The notes under the pieces are model-generated. The model saw only the letters and a program-made list of their open reading frames with translations. It searched no databases and had not been told where the DNA came from. Shown here one piece after another: positions 1 to 7,907 of a stretch of DNA of 64,000 nt (the stretch's first letter is position 1; every line of letters starts with the position of its first letter). This stretch comes from Streptomyces canus. GTDB lineage: Bacteria; Actinomycetota; Actinomycetes; Streptomycetales; Streptomycetaceae. Position numbers and translations under genes: made by a program. The stretch lies in NCBI RefSeq assembly GCF_030816965.1, contig NZ_JAUSYQ010000002.1, forward strand, positions 9,042,001 to 9,106,000, written 5' to 3'.

Positions 1-831
1 GACGTCAGTGACCGTCCGGGCCAGGGGGTCCTTCGCCGCTATGTGACCGCGGGCCTTGTGGGACAGAACGGGAGGCGGCCGTAGACCCGCGACGGTGTTG
101 ACGGACGCCGTATTGCGGGTCAGCGGGTTGTGCTCCGGCCGTGCGCGGTACGTCGGGTTCGTCACCGGCGAGCGGCAGTTGCCGGTCCTGACCGCGTTCC
201 CGGACGAGGGCACCCCGCACGGCTTCGTCACGGGCTCACCCTGCCGTGGCCGGCGACTGAGGTGGGTCGGCGCTGAGGCGGACCGACACGGTCAGTGACA
301 ATCGGGAAGGCTCGGGCCAATGCTCCGAAGGGGTGTCGGTGGTTCTCTCGCACTCGGGGAAACGGCTGACGCGATGGCCGGGGTGCGCGTACGCCCTGGA
401 GCCTCGCCGGACGCATGTGACTGCTTCTGACCAGGACTGATCGGTATTCACCCGTTCGGGGATTCCCGGCTGGTCCCCTTGTCGGTCTGTCGTACGAAAC
501 CTCATACCAGAGCGGGACGCTCCGCGGGGGACTTTGTCAACTGCCGCTCGCGCCTGAAGCCTTGGCGACTACTGTGAGTGTCCGCCGGGCGATGAGGGGC
601 TGAAGTCTTCGTTCTCTCGACCGGTACGCCATGACGCATGCCCACGGCGAACAGCCGCGGTGCGGGGAGGAGGGAGGCGACGCGCCGGTGACCGACGACC
701 ATGCCGCCGCGCGCCCCGCTCGGCACCCCGCCCAGCAGCCCACAGGGGCACACGCCGGAGCCCGCCGAACCGGGCCGGCCGGCCCGGGACCCTCCGGCCA
801 ACAGGACCGACGGACCACTACAAGGACACCG
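1..831. other. Gene-poor stretch at the left edge and upstream of the conservon
   Basis: No confident gene is visible. A frame on the minus strand stays open from a GTG at 231 to the window edge (77 codons with high G/C at third positions), but an equally G/C-rich frame lies opposite it on the plus strand (56-298), so neither strand wins. Neither translation resembles a family I recognise. A near-palindrome CGGGGATTCCCGG lies near 455-470. From about 500 to 831 I see only the presumed leader of the downstream kinase-like gene, with no clear promoter. Confidence 0.4.
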
Positions 832-3708
832 ATGTCTCACCTCCGTGCCCCGGCCGCACGCGCAGACCGCCGTGAGGGCGGGCGGCACGGGCGGCCGGTC
901 GCCCGCCCCGCCCCCTCGCTGTCGGAGACGCACATACGGCCGCAACTGCTGCGGCTGGCCGTGCTCCCACCGATCGCGGTCGCCCTCAGCGGATGTGCGG
1001 CTGTCCTGTTCACCGTCCGCTCCACCGGGGCACAACCCAGCCTCATTCTGTGGGGAGTCCTGGGCGGAGCCGTCTCGGTGACCCTCGCGGCCATCCTCAT
1101 CGCCGCCGTGGCGGCCGACCGCGCCGCCAAGACGGTGAGCGACCGCGTCGGCGCGTTGCGCCGCAGCAGCGCGCGCCGCGAGGCCGACCTGCGGGTGCTG
1201 GTGGAGGGGCTGCGTCGCGGGGAGATTCCGCCGGGGCGCGGCCCGAGCAGCGGTCCACCCGACGACGCCGACGACTTCGAACTGCTCGCCGCCGACCTGG
1301 CCCGCGCCCACGACGGGGCCGTCACCGCTGTCGTCCAGGCCGCCCAGCTCTCCAGCCAGGCCGGCAGTGAACAGAAGCTGGAGGTCTTCGTCAACCTGGC
1401 GAGGCGGCTTCAGTCGCTGGTGCACCGCGAGATCTCCATCCTCGACGAGCTGGAGAACGAGATCGAGGACCCCGACCTGCTCAAGGGGCTCTTCCACGTC
1501 GACCACCTCGCCACCCGGATCCGTCGGCACGCCGAGAACCTCGCCGTCCTCGGCGGTGCCGTCTCGCGTCGGCAGTGGAGCAACCCCGTCTCCATGACCG
1601 AGGTGCTGCGCTCCGCCATCGCCGAGGTCGAGCAGTACTCACGGGTCAAACTCGTGCCGCCGATCGACGGCACGCTGCGTGGGCACGCCGTCGCTGACGT
1701 CATCCATCTGCTGGCCGAACTCGTCGAGAACGCCACGGTGTTCTCGGCGCCGCACACTCAAGTGCTGCTGCGCGCCAACCTCGTGACCTCCGGGCTCGCC
1801 GTCGAAGTGGAGGACCGCGGGCTCGGCATGCCCGTCACCGAACAGCACCGGATGAACGCCCTGCTGGCGGATCCCGACCAGGTCAACGTCGCGAGCCTGC
1901 TGGCCGACGGGCGCATCGGGCTGTTCGTGGTGTCACAGCTCGCGAAGCGGCACGGGATCCATGTCCGGCTCCAGACCAACATCTACGGCGGCGTCCAGGC
2001 CGTCCTCGTGGTGCCGCAGGCGCTGCTGGGTTCGGCGCCGGCGGCGATCGGTGCGCAGTCGCCGGAAACCGCGGGTACGACCGTGTCCGCGCAGCGCCCG
2101 GCCCATCCGCGACCCGGGCATGAGGCACGGCACCGGGGCGCGCCCGCCGAGCCGCGTCCCGGTGTCGACCCGCGCCGGGGGGAGCTCCGGGGCACGGAGT
2201 CCGGACTCAACGGCAGTGCGGCACCGACGACGAAGAGCGGCGGAGCGGTGCCGCAGGGCGCCCGGGTCGTGCGAAACGGCAGCGGGCCGGTACGGAACGG
2301 CAGTGGTCGCCCGCCGAGCGACGGCGACCGCGCGTCGAGTGGCGGCGGACCCATGGCCGACGGTGCCGGGTCGCTGACGCACGGCGGCGGAGGCGTACCG
2401 GCCGACGAGGGGGCTGCGCCGGATGCTGGCCTGGATGGTGGCGGGGCTGCGTCGAGTGGTGGGAGGAGTGGGCCTGGTGGCAGCGATCCGCTGGCGAGCG
2501 GCGGTGGGTCCTTCCTGAACGGCGGCTCGGAGGCACCGAGTGGCGGAGGCAGCGTTCCGAGTGCCGGCGGCCGCCTGTCGGGTGGCGGGTTTTCGCCGGA
2601 TGGCGGCGGGGACGTGTCGGATGCCCGGGGGCAGGTGCCTGGCGGCATCGACTTTCCGTCGAGTGGTGGTGGGTCCTTCCTGGATGGTGGCTCGGGGGTA
2701 CCGGGTGGCGGGGGGCGGGTGCCTGGCGGCAGTGACTCATCGGCGAGTGGCGGTGGGTCCTTCCTGGGCGGTGGCTCGGAGGCACCGGCTGGGGGTGAGG
2801 CCTGGTCCGGTGGGAGCGGGTCCTTGGACGGTGGCGTGACCGGTCGGAAGCCCGGTGGTGGAAACGGGTCGAAGGGGGGTGGAGCGCACTCGGGGCGGCC
2901 TGCGCCGCTGCCGGTGCGTGGGGCCCGTGCGGAGCGGCCGACCCCCGCCGAGGCCGTGCCCGGGATCAGGCCCCACGACCGGCGGCTGGTCGCGGAGCAT
3001 GTGACCGCGCCGCCCACCCCGCGTACCGGGACCGTGCGCGGCACCATGGGCAAGCCACAACTGCCCCGGCGCCGCGCCCAGGAGCACATCGCACCCCAGC
3101 TGCGCGGCGGCCCGACGCCACGGCAGGACCCCGAGTACCCGGCCGGCCACGACCCGGGACTGATGGCGGCCTTCCAGCGCGGTATCAGCCTCGCCGAGGC
3201 CCAACAGCACCTGGAGCCGGCCCCCGGCGAATCGACCACGACGCTGCCGTCGCCGCGTATGGGGGCCGACCCCATGGACCCGGCACACACGGTGTCCGCA
3301 CACATGGACCCCACCCCTATGACCTCTCCCCCCGTGAGTTCCACCCCCAAGAGCCCTGCCCCTATGGACTCCTTGCACATGGACCCCGCCCACATGGGTT
3401 CGGCCCAGCCCGACAGGGCGACAACGGGCCGCGCACATACGGACACCTCTTACACAGATGCGGCCCTCACGGACACAGGCTCCGCGGCATCCGCCCCTCT
3501 GGAGCCCCGCCCCAGCCCGCCCCCCGCCCCGTCCGCCTCCTTCGACTTCGGCTTCGACCTCGACGCGAGCCACACGGACGCCGCCCCCATGACCGGCGCC
3601 GCCCCCATTGACGTAACTCCCATGGAGCGGCCCCACATATCCGACGCGCACGGTCTCGATCTCGACCGCACCACCCCCCGGCACGACGGGAGCGCACCCG
3701 CCGGATGA
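832..3708 (+). CDS. cvnA: Conservon CvnA: membrane sensor kinase-like ATP-binding protein with long repetitive C-terminal tail
   Basis: First gene of a conservon, the Streptomyces four-gene unit proposed to work like a membrane-anchored G-protein signalling complex. Two membrane segments are visible (about residues 40-62 and 70-94). They are followed by a helical segment with the HREISxLDELE sequence, then an ATPase domain with an N-box (ELVENATVFS, about 293-302), a GLGMP box and a GRIGLFVVSQLA box to about 375. From about residue 400 to 958 there is no fold I recognise. That tail is Gly/Ser-rich with near-repeats of GGGSFLxGGSxxP, then a basic segment, then a Met/His/Pro/Thr-rich segment with repeated HMDP. 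The start at 832 has AAGGA five bases upstream. An in-frame ATG at 631 exists, but its extension looks non-coding. Confidence 0.88.
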   Translation: MSHLRAPAARADRREGGRHGRPVARPAPSLSETHIRPQLLRLAVLPPIAVALSGCAAVLFTVRSTGAQPSLILWGVLGGAVSVTLAAILIAAVAADRAAKTVSDRVGALRRSSARREADLRVLVEGLRRGEIPPGRGPSSGPPDDADDFELLAADLARAHDGAVTAVVQAAQLSSQAGSEQKLEVFVNLARRLQSLVHREISILDELENEIEDPDLLKGLFHVDHLATRIRRHAENLAVLGGAVSRRQWSNPVSMTEVLRSAIAEVEQYSRVKLVPPIDGTLRGHAVADVIHLLAELVENATVFSAPHTQVLLRANLVTSGLAVEVEDRGLGMPVTEQHRMNALLADPDQVNVASLLADGRIGLFVVSQLAKRHGIHVRLQTNIYGGVQAVLVVPQALLGSAPAAIGAQSPETAGTTVSAQRPAHPRPGHEARHRGAPAEPRPGVDPRRGELRGTESGLNGSAAPTTKSGGAVPQGARVVRNGSGPVRNGSGRPPSDGDRASSGGGPMADGAGSLTHGGGGVPADEGAAPDAGLDGGGAASSGGRSGPGGSDPLASGGGSFLNGGSEAPSGGGSVPSAGGRLSGGGFSPDGGGDVSDARGQVPGGIDFPSSGGGSFLDGGSGVPGGGGRVPGGSDSSASGGGSFLGGGSEAPAGGEAWSGGSGSLDGGVTGRKPGGGNGSKGGGAHSGRPAPLPVRGARAERPTPAEAVPGIRPHDRRLVAEHVTAPPTPRTGTVRGTMGKPQLPRRRAQEHIAPQLRGGPTPRQDPEYPAGHDPGLMAAFQRGISLAEAQQHLEPAPGESTTTLPSPRMGADPMDPAHTVSAHMDPTPMTSPPVSSTPKSPAPMDSLHMDPAHMGSAQPDRATTGRAHTDTSYTDAALTDTGSAASAPLEPRPSPPPAPSASFDFGFDLDASHTDAAPMTGAAPIDVTPMERPHISDAHGLDLDRTTPRHDGSAPAG

Positions 3709-3776
3709 CCACACCCGCGTCCACCCCACCCCCCAGCGTTCCCGCAGACCTTCGTACCTCAAGGAGTCGATCCACC

Positions 3777-4211
3777 ATGGCGAGCGAAGCGCCGACCGGC
3801 CATGTATCCGATCTCGACTGGCTGATGAGCGGCCTCGTGCAGCGCGTACCGCACACCAACAGCGCGGTTTTGCTGTCCTGCGACGGGCTCGTGAAGTCGG
3901 TCCACGGACTCGACGGGGACAGCGCCGACCACATGGCGGCCCTGGCCTCCGGCCTCTACTCCCTCGGCCGCAGCGCGGGTGTCCGCTTCGGCGACGGCGG
4001 AGACGTCCGCCAGGTCGTCGTCGAACTCGACTCGACGCTGCTGTTCGTGACCACCGCGGGCTCCGGCACCTGTCTCGCCGTACTCGCCGGCCGCGAGGCC
4101 GACGCGGCGGTGCTCGGCTACGAGATGGCGATGCTCGTCAAGAGCGTGCGTCCCTACCTGGTGACCGCGCCCCGGCAGCACGCCGTCGAATCCCCGGCGA
4201 TGAGGCCTTGA
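3777..4211 (+). CDS. cvnB: Conservon CvnB: roadblock/LC7 domain protein
   Basis: Small roadblock/LC7-fold protein (144 residues from this start), the typical second gene of a conservon. In this family it is thought to bind CvnA and modulate the GTPase. The sequence has the characteristic LDWLMSGLVQRVPHTNSAVLLSCDG opening, the hydrophobic LLFVTTAGSGTCLAVLA core strand and a C-terminal helix. An ATG at 3705 overlaps the cvnA stop, but the ATG at 3777 has AAGGAG ten bases upstream and begins where conserved sequence begins, so it is preferred. The next gene overlaps its stop codon region. Confidence 0.88.
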   Translation: MASEAPTGHVSDLDWLMSGLVQRVPHTNSAVLLSCDGLVKSVHGLDGDSADHMAALASGLYSLGRSAGVRFGDGGDVRQVVVELDSTLLFVTTAGSGTCLAVLAGREADAAVLGYEMAMLVKSVRPYLVTAPRQHAVESPAMRP

Positions 4212-4213
4212 GC

Positions 4214-4585
4214 GTGGCGGCGGCCGGCGACGGGCCCTGGCTCGACGACGCGGCCGGTCGGCTGGTGCGGCCCTTCACGGTCAGCAACGGCCGCACCCGG
4301 CCGTCCATCGCGTTCGACCTGCTGTCGCACGTGAGGGCCACCGGTGCCACCCCCATCGGCTACCTCGGCCCCGAGCACGCGCAGGCCCTCGATCTGTGCC
4401 GCGCGCCCGTCTCGGTCGCCGAGGTCGCCGCCCATCTCAAGCTGCCGGCGGTGGTCACCAAGGTGCTGCTGTCCGACCTCGTCGACTGCGGGGCGCTGAC
4501 CACCAAGCCCCCCGAGTTCACCCACAACCCGACTGACCGGGCTCTTCTGGAGGCAGTGCTCGATGGACTACGACGACAGCTCTGA
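4214..4585 (+). CDS. cvnC: Conservon CvnC: DUF742 protein
   Basis: DUF742 protein of about 123 residues, third gene of the conservon. The family carries a winged-helix-like fold, and its role in the complex is not settled. Visible family features are the N-terminal WLDDAAGRLVRPFTVSNGRT stretch and the C-terminal helices around LPAVVTKVLLSDLVDCGAL. A GTG at 4214 has GAGG eight bases upstream. A TTG at 4208, overlapping the cvnB stop, is the alternative. Its 3' end overlaps the GTPase start by 23 bases, so translational coupling of C and D is likely. Confidence 0.86.
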   Translation: MAAAGDGPWLDDAAGRLVRPFTVSNGRTRPSIAFDLLSHVRATGATPIGYLGPEHAQALDLCRAPVSVAEVAAHLKLPAVVTKVLLSDLVDCGALTTKPPEFTHNPTDRALLEAVLDGLRRQL

Positions 4586-5162
4586 CCCCTTCCCCACCGC
4601 ACTGAAGATCCTGGTGGCGGGGGGGTTCGGGGTAGGCAAGACGACCTTCGTGGGCGCGGTCAGCGAGATCGCTCCCCTCAGCACGGAGGAACTGCTCACC
4701 ACGGTCAGCGCGGCGACCGACAGTCTCGAGGGTATCGAGAACAAGGTCGAGACGACGGTGGCCATGGACTTCGGAAGGATCACGCTCGACCCGGAACACG
4801 TCCTGTACCTGTTCGGCACGCCCGGGCAGGAGCGGTTCTGGTTCATGTGGGACGAACTGTCCGAGGGCGCGCTCGGCGCGGTGATCCTCGCCGACACCCG
4901 CAGACTGGAGGACTGCTTCGCGGCCGTGGACTTCTTCGAGCAGCGCGGCCTCGGATTCATCGTCGCGATCAACGAGTTCGACGGGGGGTACCGCTACGAC
5001 CCCGAGGAGGTCCGCGCCGCCATCGACCTCCCGCAGGAGATCCCGATCGTGCGCTGCGACGCACGGATCTCCAGTTCCGGTGTGCAGACCCTGCTCACCC
5101 TCGTACGGCATCTCATCGCCCACAGCCCGGCGCCCGCGCCGAGCCATGGCGCCCACATGTGA
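4563..5162 (+). CDS. cvnD: Conservon CvnD: small Ras-like GTP-binding protein
   Basis: Small GTPase of 199 residues. The P-loop GGFGVGKTT is at residues 20-28, switch I has a TT pair near 64-65, and switch II contains FGTPGQERF (84-92). The base-recognition loop reads INEFD (N137, D140) where ordinary Ras-like GTPases have NKxD, a divergence I associate with conservon GTPases. It is the presumed output of the CvnA-B-C complex. The start lies inside the end of cvnC. Confidence 0.92.
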   Translation: MDYDDSSDPFPTALKILVAGGFGVGKTTFVGAVSEIAPLSTEELLTTVSAATDSLEGIENKVETTVAMDFGRITLDPEHVLYLFGTPGQERFWFMWDELSEGALGAVILADTRRLEDCFAAVDFFEQRGLGFIVAINEFDGGYRYDPEEVRAAIDLPQEIPIVRCDARISSSGVQTLLTLVRHLIAHSPAPAPSHGAHM

Positions 5163-5191
5163 ACCCCGCACACACCGCCACGGAGCCGCAT

Positions 5192-5227
5192 ATGACCGAC
5201 GTCCACAGCGACGGAACCCGCCCATGA
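5192..5227 (+). other. Possible 11-codon coupling ORF before the GAF gene
   Basis: A short open frame begins with ATG six bases after GGAG and ends in TGA overlapping the ATG of the GAF gene (ATGA at 5224-5227). The GAF gene itself has no good Shine-Dalgarno sequence directly in front of its ATG. This layout would let ribosomes terminating here re-initiate on the GAF message. It is seen in sequence only and expression is unproven. Confidence 0.3.
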
Positions 5228-5802
5228 GCTACGACCCACCACGCCCGGCCGGTCGTCTGCTGCTCACCCCGGAGGACAAGGAGGCCCCGGACCGGGCGCG
5301 ACGGCTGCGCCTGCTGGGCCTCGGGGAGCGCCCGGAGCCCGCTCTGGACGCCTTCGCCGAGCGGCTCGCCGAGTGCACGGGGGCGCCGTACGCCATGGTC
5401 AACTTCATCGGCGAGAACCGGCAGTTCTTCGCCGGTCTCAGGATTCCCGTGGCCCGGCCCCCGGCGGACGGCGACGAGGCCAAGCCGGCAGTGGGCCGCT
5501 ATATGGCGCGCGACCATGGGTTCTGCCCCCATGTGATCGCCCGCCGCAAGGCGCTGGTCCTGGAGGACGTGCGTGACTACCCACGGTTCGCGGGCAACCC
5601 GGTTGTCGACGAGTTCGGCATCCGTTCCTATCTGGGCGCGCCGCTCATCGACTCCGCGGGGATGGTGCTGGGCACGGTGTGCGCAGCGGACGTGCAGCCC
5701 CGGACCTGGGGGAAGTCCGGTCTGGAGATCATCAAGTTGTCGGCGTCGGAACTGGCCGCGCGTCTGGAGCGACGGGAGGCCGACGGGCTCCCGGTGCTGT
5801 GA
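5224..5802 (+). CDS. GAF-domain sensory protein downstream of the conservon
   Basis: 192-residue soluble protein that is essentially a single GAF domain. The family-typical AYAMVNFIGENRQFF-like strand (PYAMVNFIGENRQFFAG), the GFCPHVIARRKALVLEDV segment, FGIRSYLGAPL and VLGTVCAADVQPRTW are all present. GAF domains bind small ligands or sense redox state. No output domain is attached, so it probably acts on a partner, plausibly the conservon complex given its position 62 bases after cvnD. The start at 5224 follows the short coupling frame. The stop overlaps a GTG that is in frame with the next gene. Confidence 0.8.
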   Translation: MSYDPPRPAGRLLLTPEDKEAPDRARRLRLLGLGERPEPALDAFAERLAECTGAPYAMVNFIGENRQFFAGLRIPVARPPADGDEAKPAVGRYMARDHGFCPHVIARRKALVLEDVRDYPRFAGNPVVDEFGIRSYLGAPLIDSAGMVLGTVCAADVQPRTWGKSGLEIIKLSASELAARLERREADGLPVL

Positions 5803-5846
5803 CGGGCGGAACGGTCACACTGCCAGCCGACCGGTCCACTACCCTC

Positions 5847-6459
5847 GTGGACTTGCTGTGGGGACGTACCAGTGACGCCAGGCAGAAGAGCCTCGGTGCC
5901 GCGCGCTCGCTCATCGAGGGGCGCGGCTACTCGGCGCTGAGGGTGGCCGAGATCTGCAAGGCGGCCGGGGTGCCGAAGGGCGGTTTCTCCTACTTCTTCG
6001 AGTCCAAGGAGGCCCTCGCGCTCGCCGTCGTCGACAAGCACTGGGCAGCCCAACGGTGGGAGTGGGAAACCGTGTTGGGCACAGACGCGGACCCCCTGCG
6101 GCGGCTGCGCGGGCTCTTCGAGCAGACCGAGGCCGGCCAGCGTGCCGTCCAGGAGGGCTGCGGCACGGTCTCGGGCTGTCTGTTCGGGAACCTCGCTCTG
6201 GAGCTGAGCAACCACGCCGAGCCCCTGCGCGGACGGCTGCAGGAGATCTTCGACGCGCAGGTCGACATCGTCGAGGCGGTCGTCGCCGAGGCCCGGGACC
6301 GCGGCGACGCCACCGTGTCCCACCCACGGGAGGCGGCACGGGCGGTGGTGGCCCAACTGGAGGGCCAGGTGATGTTCGCCAAGCTTCTACAACAGCCCCC
6401 AGCGCCTGAGCCCCCTGTGGGACAACTGCCGATCCCTGCTCGGCGTCGCAGGCTCCTAG
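5847..6459 (+). CDS. TetR/AcrR-family regulator with a one-base frameshift near its 3' end
   Basis: N-terminal TetR helix-turn-helix (ARSLIEGRGYSALRVAEICKAAGVPKGGFSYFFESKEAL) and the TetR C-terminal helical domain are clear. At about 6385-6388 the frame breaks. Removing one base after AAGCT restores a typical TetR ending (KLYNSPQRLSPLWDNC...) that stops at TAG 6457-6459, and 6459-5847+1 minus one base divides by three. Unrepaired, the frame runs on to 6731, antisense to the next gene. The repaired stop shares the palindrome CTAG with the stop of the opposite gene, which strongly supports the repaired frame as ancestral. GTG 5847 was chosen; GTG 5799, overlapping the GAF stop, is an alternative. 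The target is unknown. Confidence 0.72.
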
Positions 6460-7049
6460 TAACCGCGCCAGACGTTGTCGAACGCGGCGTCCTCGATGAC
6501 CTTCCGCTGGCGTACGGCCTCCAGTTCCATCACCGCGTCCCCGACCGCGGCCAGTACGGTGGCCGCGTCGTCGGCGAGTTCCCCGGCCGGTTCGTCACCG
6601 ATCCCGGCGGCGGACACCAGAGCGGCGAGGACGGGTTCGCCCGCCGCCCGGCGCTCCTCGGCCTGCCGCCTGGCCGCCGAGTCGACCAGCTCCGTCCGCC
6701 CGGTCCGCAGCGGGATCCGCCGGCCCCGTGAGCGGGCCGTCAGCCCGACCCGCTCCAGGTCGTCGACGTAGGCCGCGGACAACCCGCGGCCCCGGCGCCA
6801 CAGCCAGTCCTCGACCGACTCGTAGGGCTCCTGGCGTACGAGCGCCTCGGCGGCCTCGTCCAACAGACGGTCGCCCGTGGGGGACGGGGCCAGGGGCAGG
6901 ATGCGGTCGCCGTCCAGGGCGAGGGCGTGGGCCTCGAGGAGGTCGAGCACCTCGGCTCCCGCGAGAACGAGCGACAGATCGCCCTGCTCCACCGGCTTGT
7001 CGGCGGCCACATCGAGGACGACGATCGCGAGGTCCCGTGCGGTGGTCAT
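6456..7049 (-). CDS. GPP34 family (Golgi phosphoprotein 3-like) protein
   Basis: 197-residue protein matching the actinobacterial GPP34 family. It has an alternating helical pattern with LxxALALDGDRILPL and the basic stretch RSRGRRIPLRTGRTELVDSA. The eukaryotic relative GOLPH3 binds phosphatidylinositol-4-phosphate; the bacterial function is not known, and membrane-lipid binding is inference only. ATG 7049 is chosen because GGAG sits six bases upstream; ATG 7061 is the longer option. It is convergent with the TetR gene and shares the stop tetranucleotide CTAG. Confidence 0.8.
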   Translation of the reverse strand: MTTARDLAIVVLDVAADKPVEQGDLSLVLAGAEVLDLLEAHALALDGDRILPLAPSPTGDRLLDEAAEALVRQEPYESVEDWLWRRGRGLSAAYVDDLERVGLTARSRGRRIPLRTGRTELVDSAARRQAEERRAAGEPVLAALVSAAGIGDEPAGELADDAATVLAAVGDAVMELEAVRQRKVIEDAAFDNVWRGY

Positions 7050-7161
7050 CAGCGGCTCCATGTCAGTCGGCCGGGTGCGGCGGTGAGTGCTCAGGGGCCG
7101 GCCGCGGTGGGCCGGGCGCCCTCGGTCGATTCTCGCTGCTGATCGGGGACTGTGTGCGCCA

Positions 7162-7512
7162 TTACGACCATGTGGTGCGGAAAACCGATCCGCAGCACGG
7201 TGCCGCCGCGGCTGCGACCAGGGCCACGAGGGCGGCCAGGAGGAGGGCCCGACGGTAGCCGTGGTGCAGCATCGGAGCGGCGGCCGACGGGCCCAGGATC
7301 CGTCCGACCGAGTACCCGGCGGTCAGCAGAGCGACCGAGCGAGGGAACCGCAGGTGCGTTCCGACGGCCAGGGCGAGCGAGCTGACGCCGATGAACGTGG
7401 CGCCGAACAGCACCGCCGAGCCGAGCGCCGCGGCCGTACCGCCGACCAGGGCGGGCAGCGCGATTGGCGCCGCCGCCCGGGCGGTATGACTCCAGGGGGA
7501 CGAGGCGCTCAC
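7162..7512 (-). pseudogene. Internally deleted MFS transporter (YbfB/YjiJ type), 116 codons left
   Basis: The product starts like a full YbfB/YjiJ-family transporter (GTG AGC GCC..., MSASSPWSHTAR) and then jumps directly to the last third of such a protein (LGSAVLFGATFIGVSSLAL, RFPRSVALLTAGYSVGRILGP, MLHHGYRRALLLAALVAL). Family members have about 400 residues and twelve membrane helices; only about three helices remain. Start, stop and reading frame are all preserved, so the event looks like an in-frame deletion of roughly 280 codons near 7465-7475. The GTG start overlaps the stop of the upstream isomerase-like gene (GTGA), so the stub should still be translated, but a transport function is not credible. 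Confidence 0.65.
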
Positions 7513-7799
7513 TTCGCGCCGGGGTCGTTGGGATGCGAGACGAGCGGGGTGACGGTGAGGGTCATCCACGGGCGCAGCGGCAGGGTGCCGAGCACCTTCT
7601 CGTGGAGCTCCTCCTCGTCGGCGGCCCGCCACACCCCGATGCTGCGCAACTCGCCCACGGGGCGCCACAGTCGGGCGAGATTGCCGGTGGCGGTCAGTTC
7701 CTTCGCGCGGACGGCCTCGGCGGCCCGCCGCCGGTCGACCTCCTCCTGTGCGGTGCCCTCGGGAACGGTGGTGGTGATCTCGACCAGGAACTCTCGCAT
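7509..7799 (-). CDS. Muconolactone delta-isomerase-like protein
   Basis: 96-residue ferredoxin-like-fold protein with the muconolactone isomerase signature MREFLVEITTTVPEG at the N-terminus, the central LARLWRPVGELRSIGVWRAADEEELHE and the end LRPWMTLTVTPLVSHPND. CatC proper converts muconolactone to beta-ketoadipate enol-lactone. No other catechol-branch gene is nearby, so the substrate may differ. GGAG lies six bases before the ATG. It is divergent from the LysR gene and overlaps the MFS stub by four bases. Confidence 0.8.
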   Translation of the reverse strand: MREFLVEITTTVPEGTAQEEVDRRRAAEAVRAKELTATGNLARLWRPVGELRSIGVWRAADEEELHEKVLGTLPLRPWMTLTVTPLVSHPNDPGAK

Positions 7800-7888
7800 G
7801 ACGCGCTCCGCTCGTCGTTGGTGAGCCCATCGTGCGCGCGTCACCTGCGCCGATGCCACGACCGGCTTCCTCGCTGCTGATAGGCGCA

Positions 7889-7897
7889 GCCTCCCAG
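7889..7897 (+). promoter_or_regulatory. Half-site GCCTCCCAG upstream of the LysR gene
   Basis: The nonamer GCCTCCCAG, 10 bases before the LysR ATG in the LysR/isomerase divergent gap, also forms the right half of the 21-bp palindrome at 8853-8873. Shared words on both flanks of a LysR gene fit autoregulation, but this is a pattern match only. Confidence 0.35.
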
Positions 7898-7907
7898 CGG
7901 GCGTACG

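Noticed and set aside
1..298. Open frames on both strands at the left edge (minus from GTG 231; plus 56-298)
   Set aside because: Both have similar G/C third-position bias because they are antiparallel in the same codon register. Neither shows a recognisable motif, and the minus frame is cut by the window edge.
1983..3762. Long minus-strand frames opposite the cvnA tail (up to about 490 codons)
   Set aside because: They mirror the Gly/Ser repeats of the plus-strand gene as Pro-rich sequence. No Shine-Dalgarno or conserved motif, so they are GC-driven shadows.
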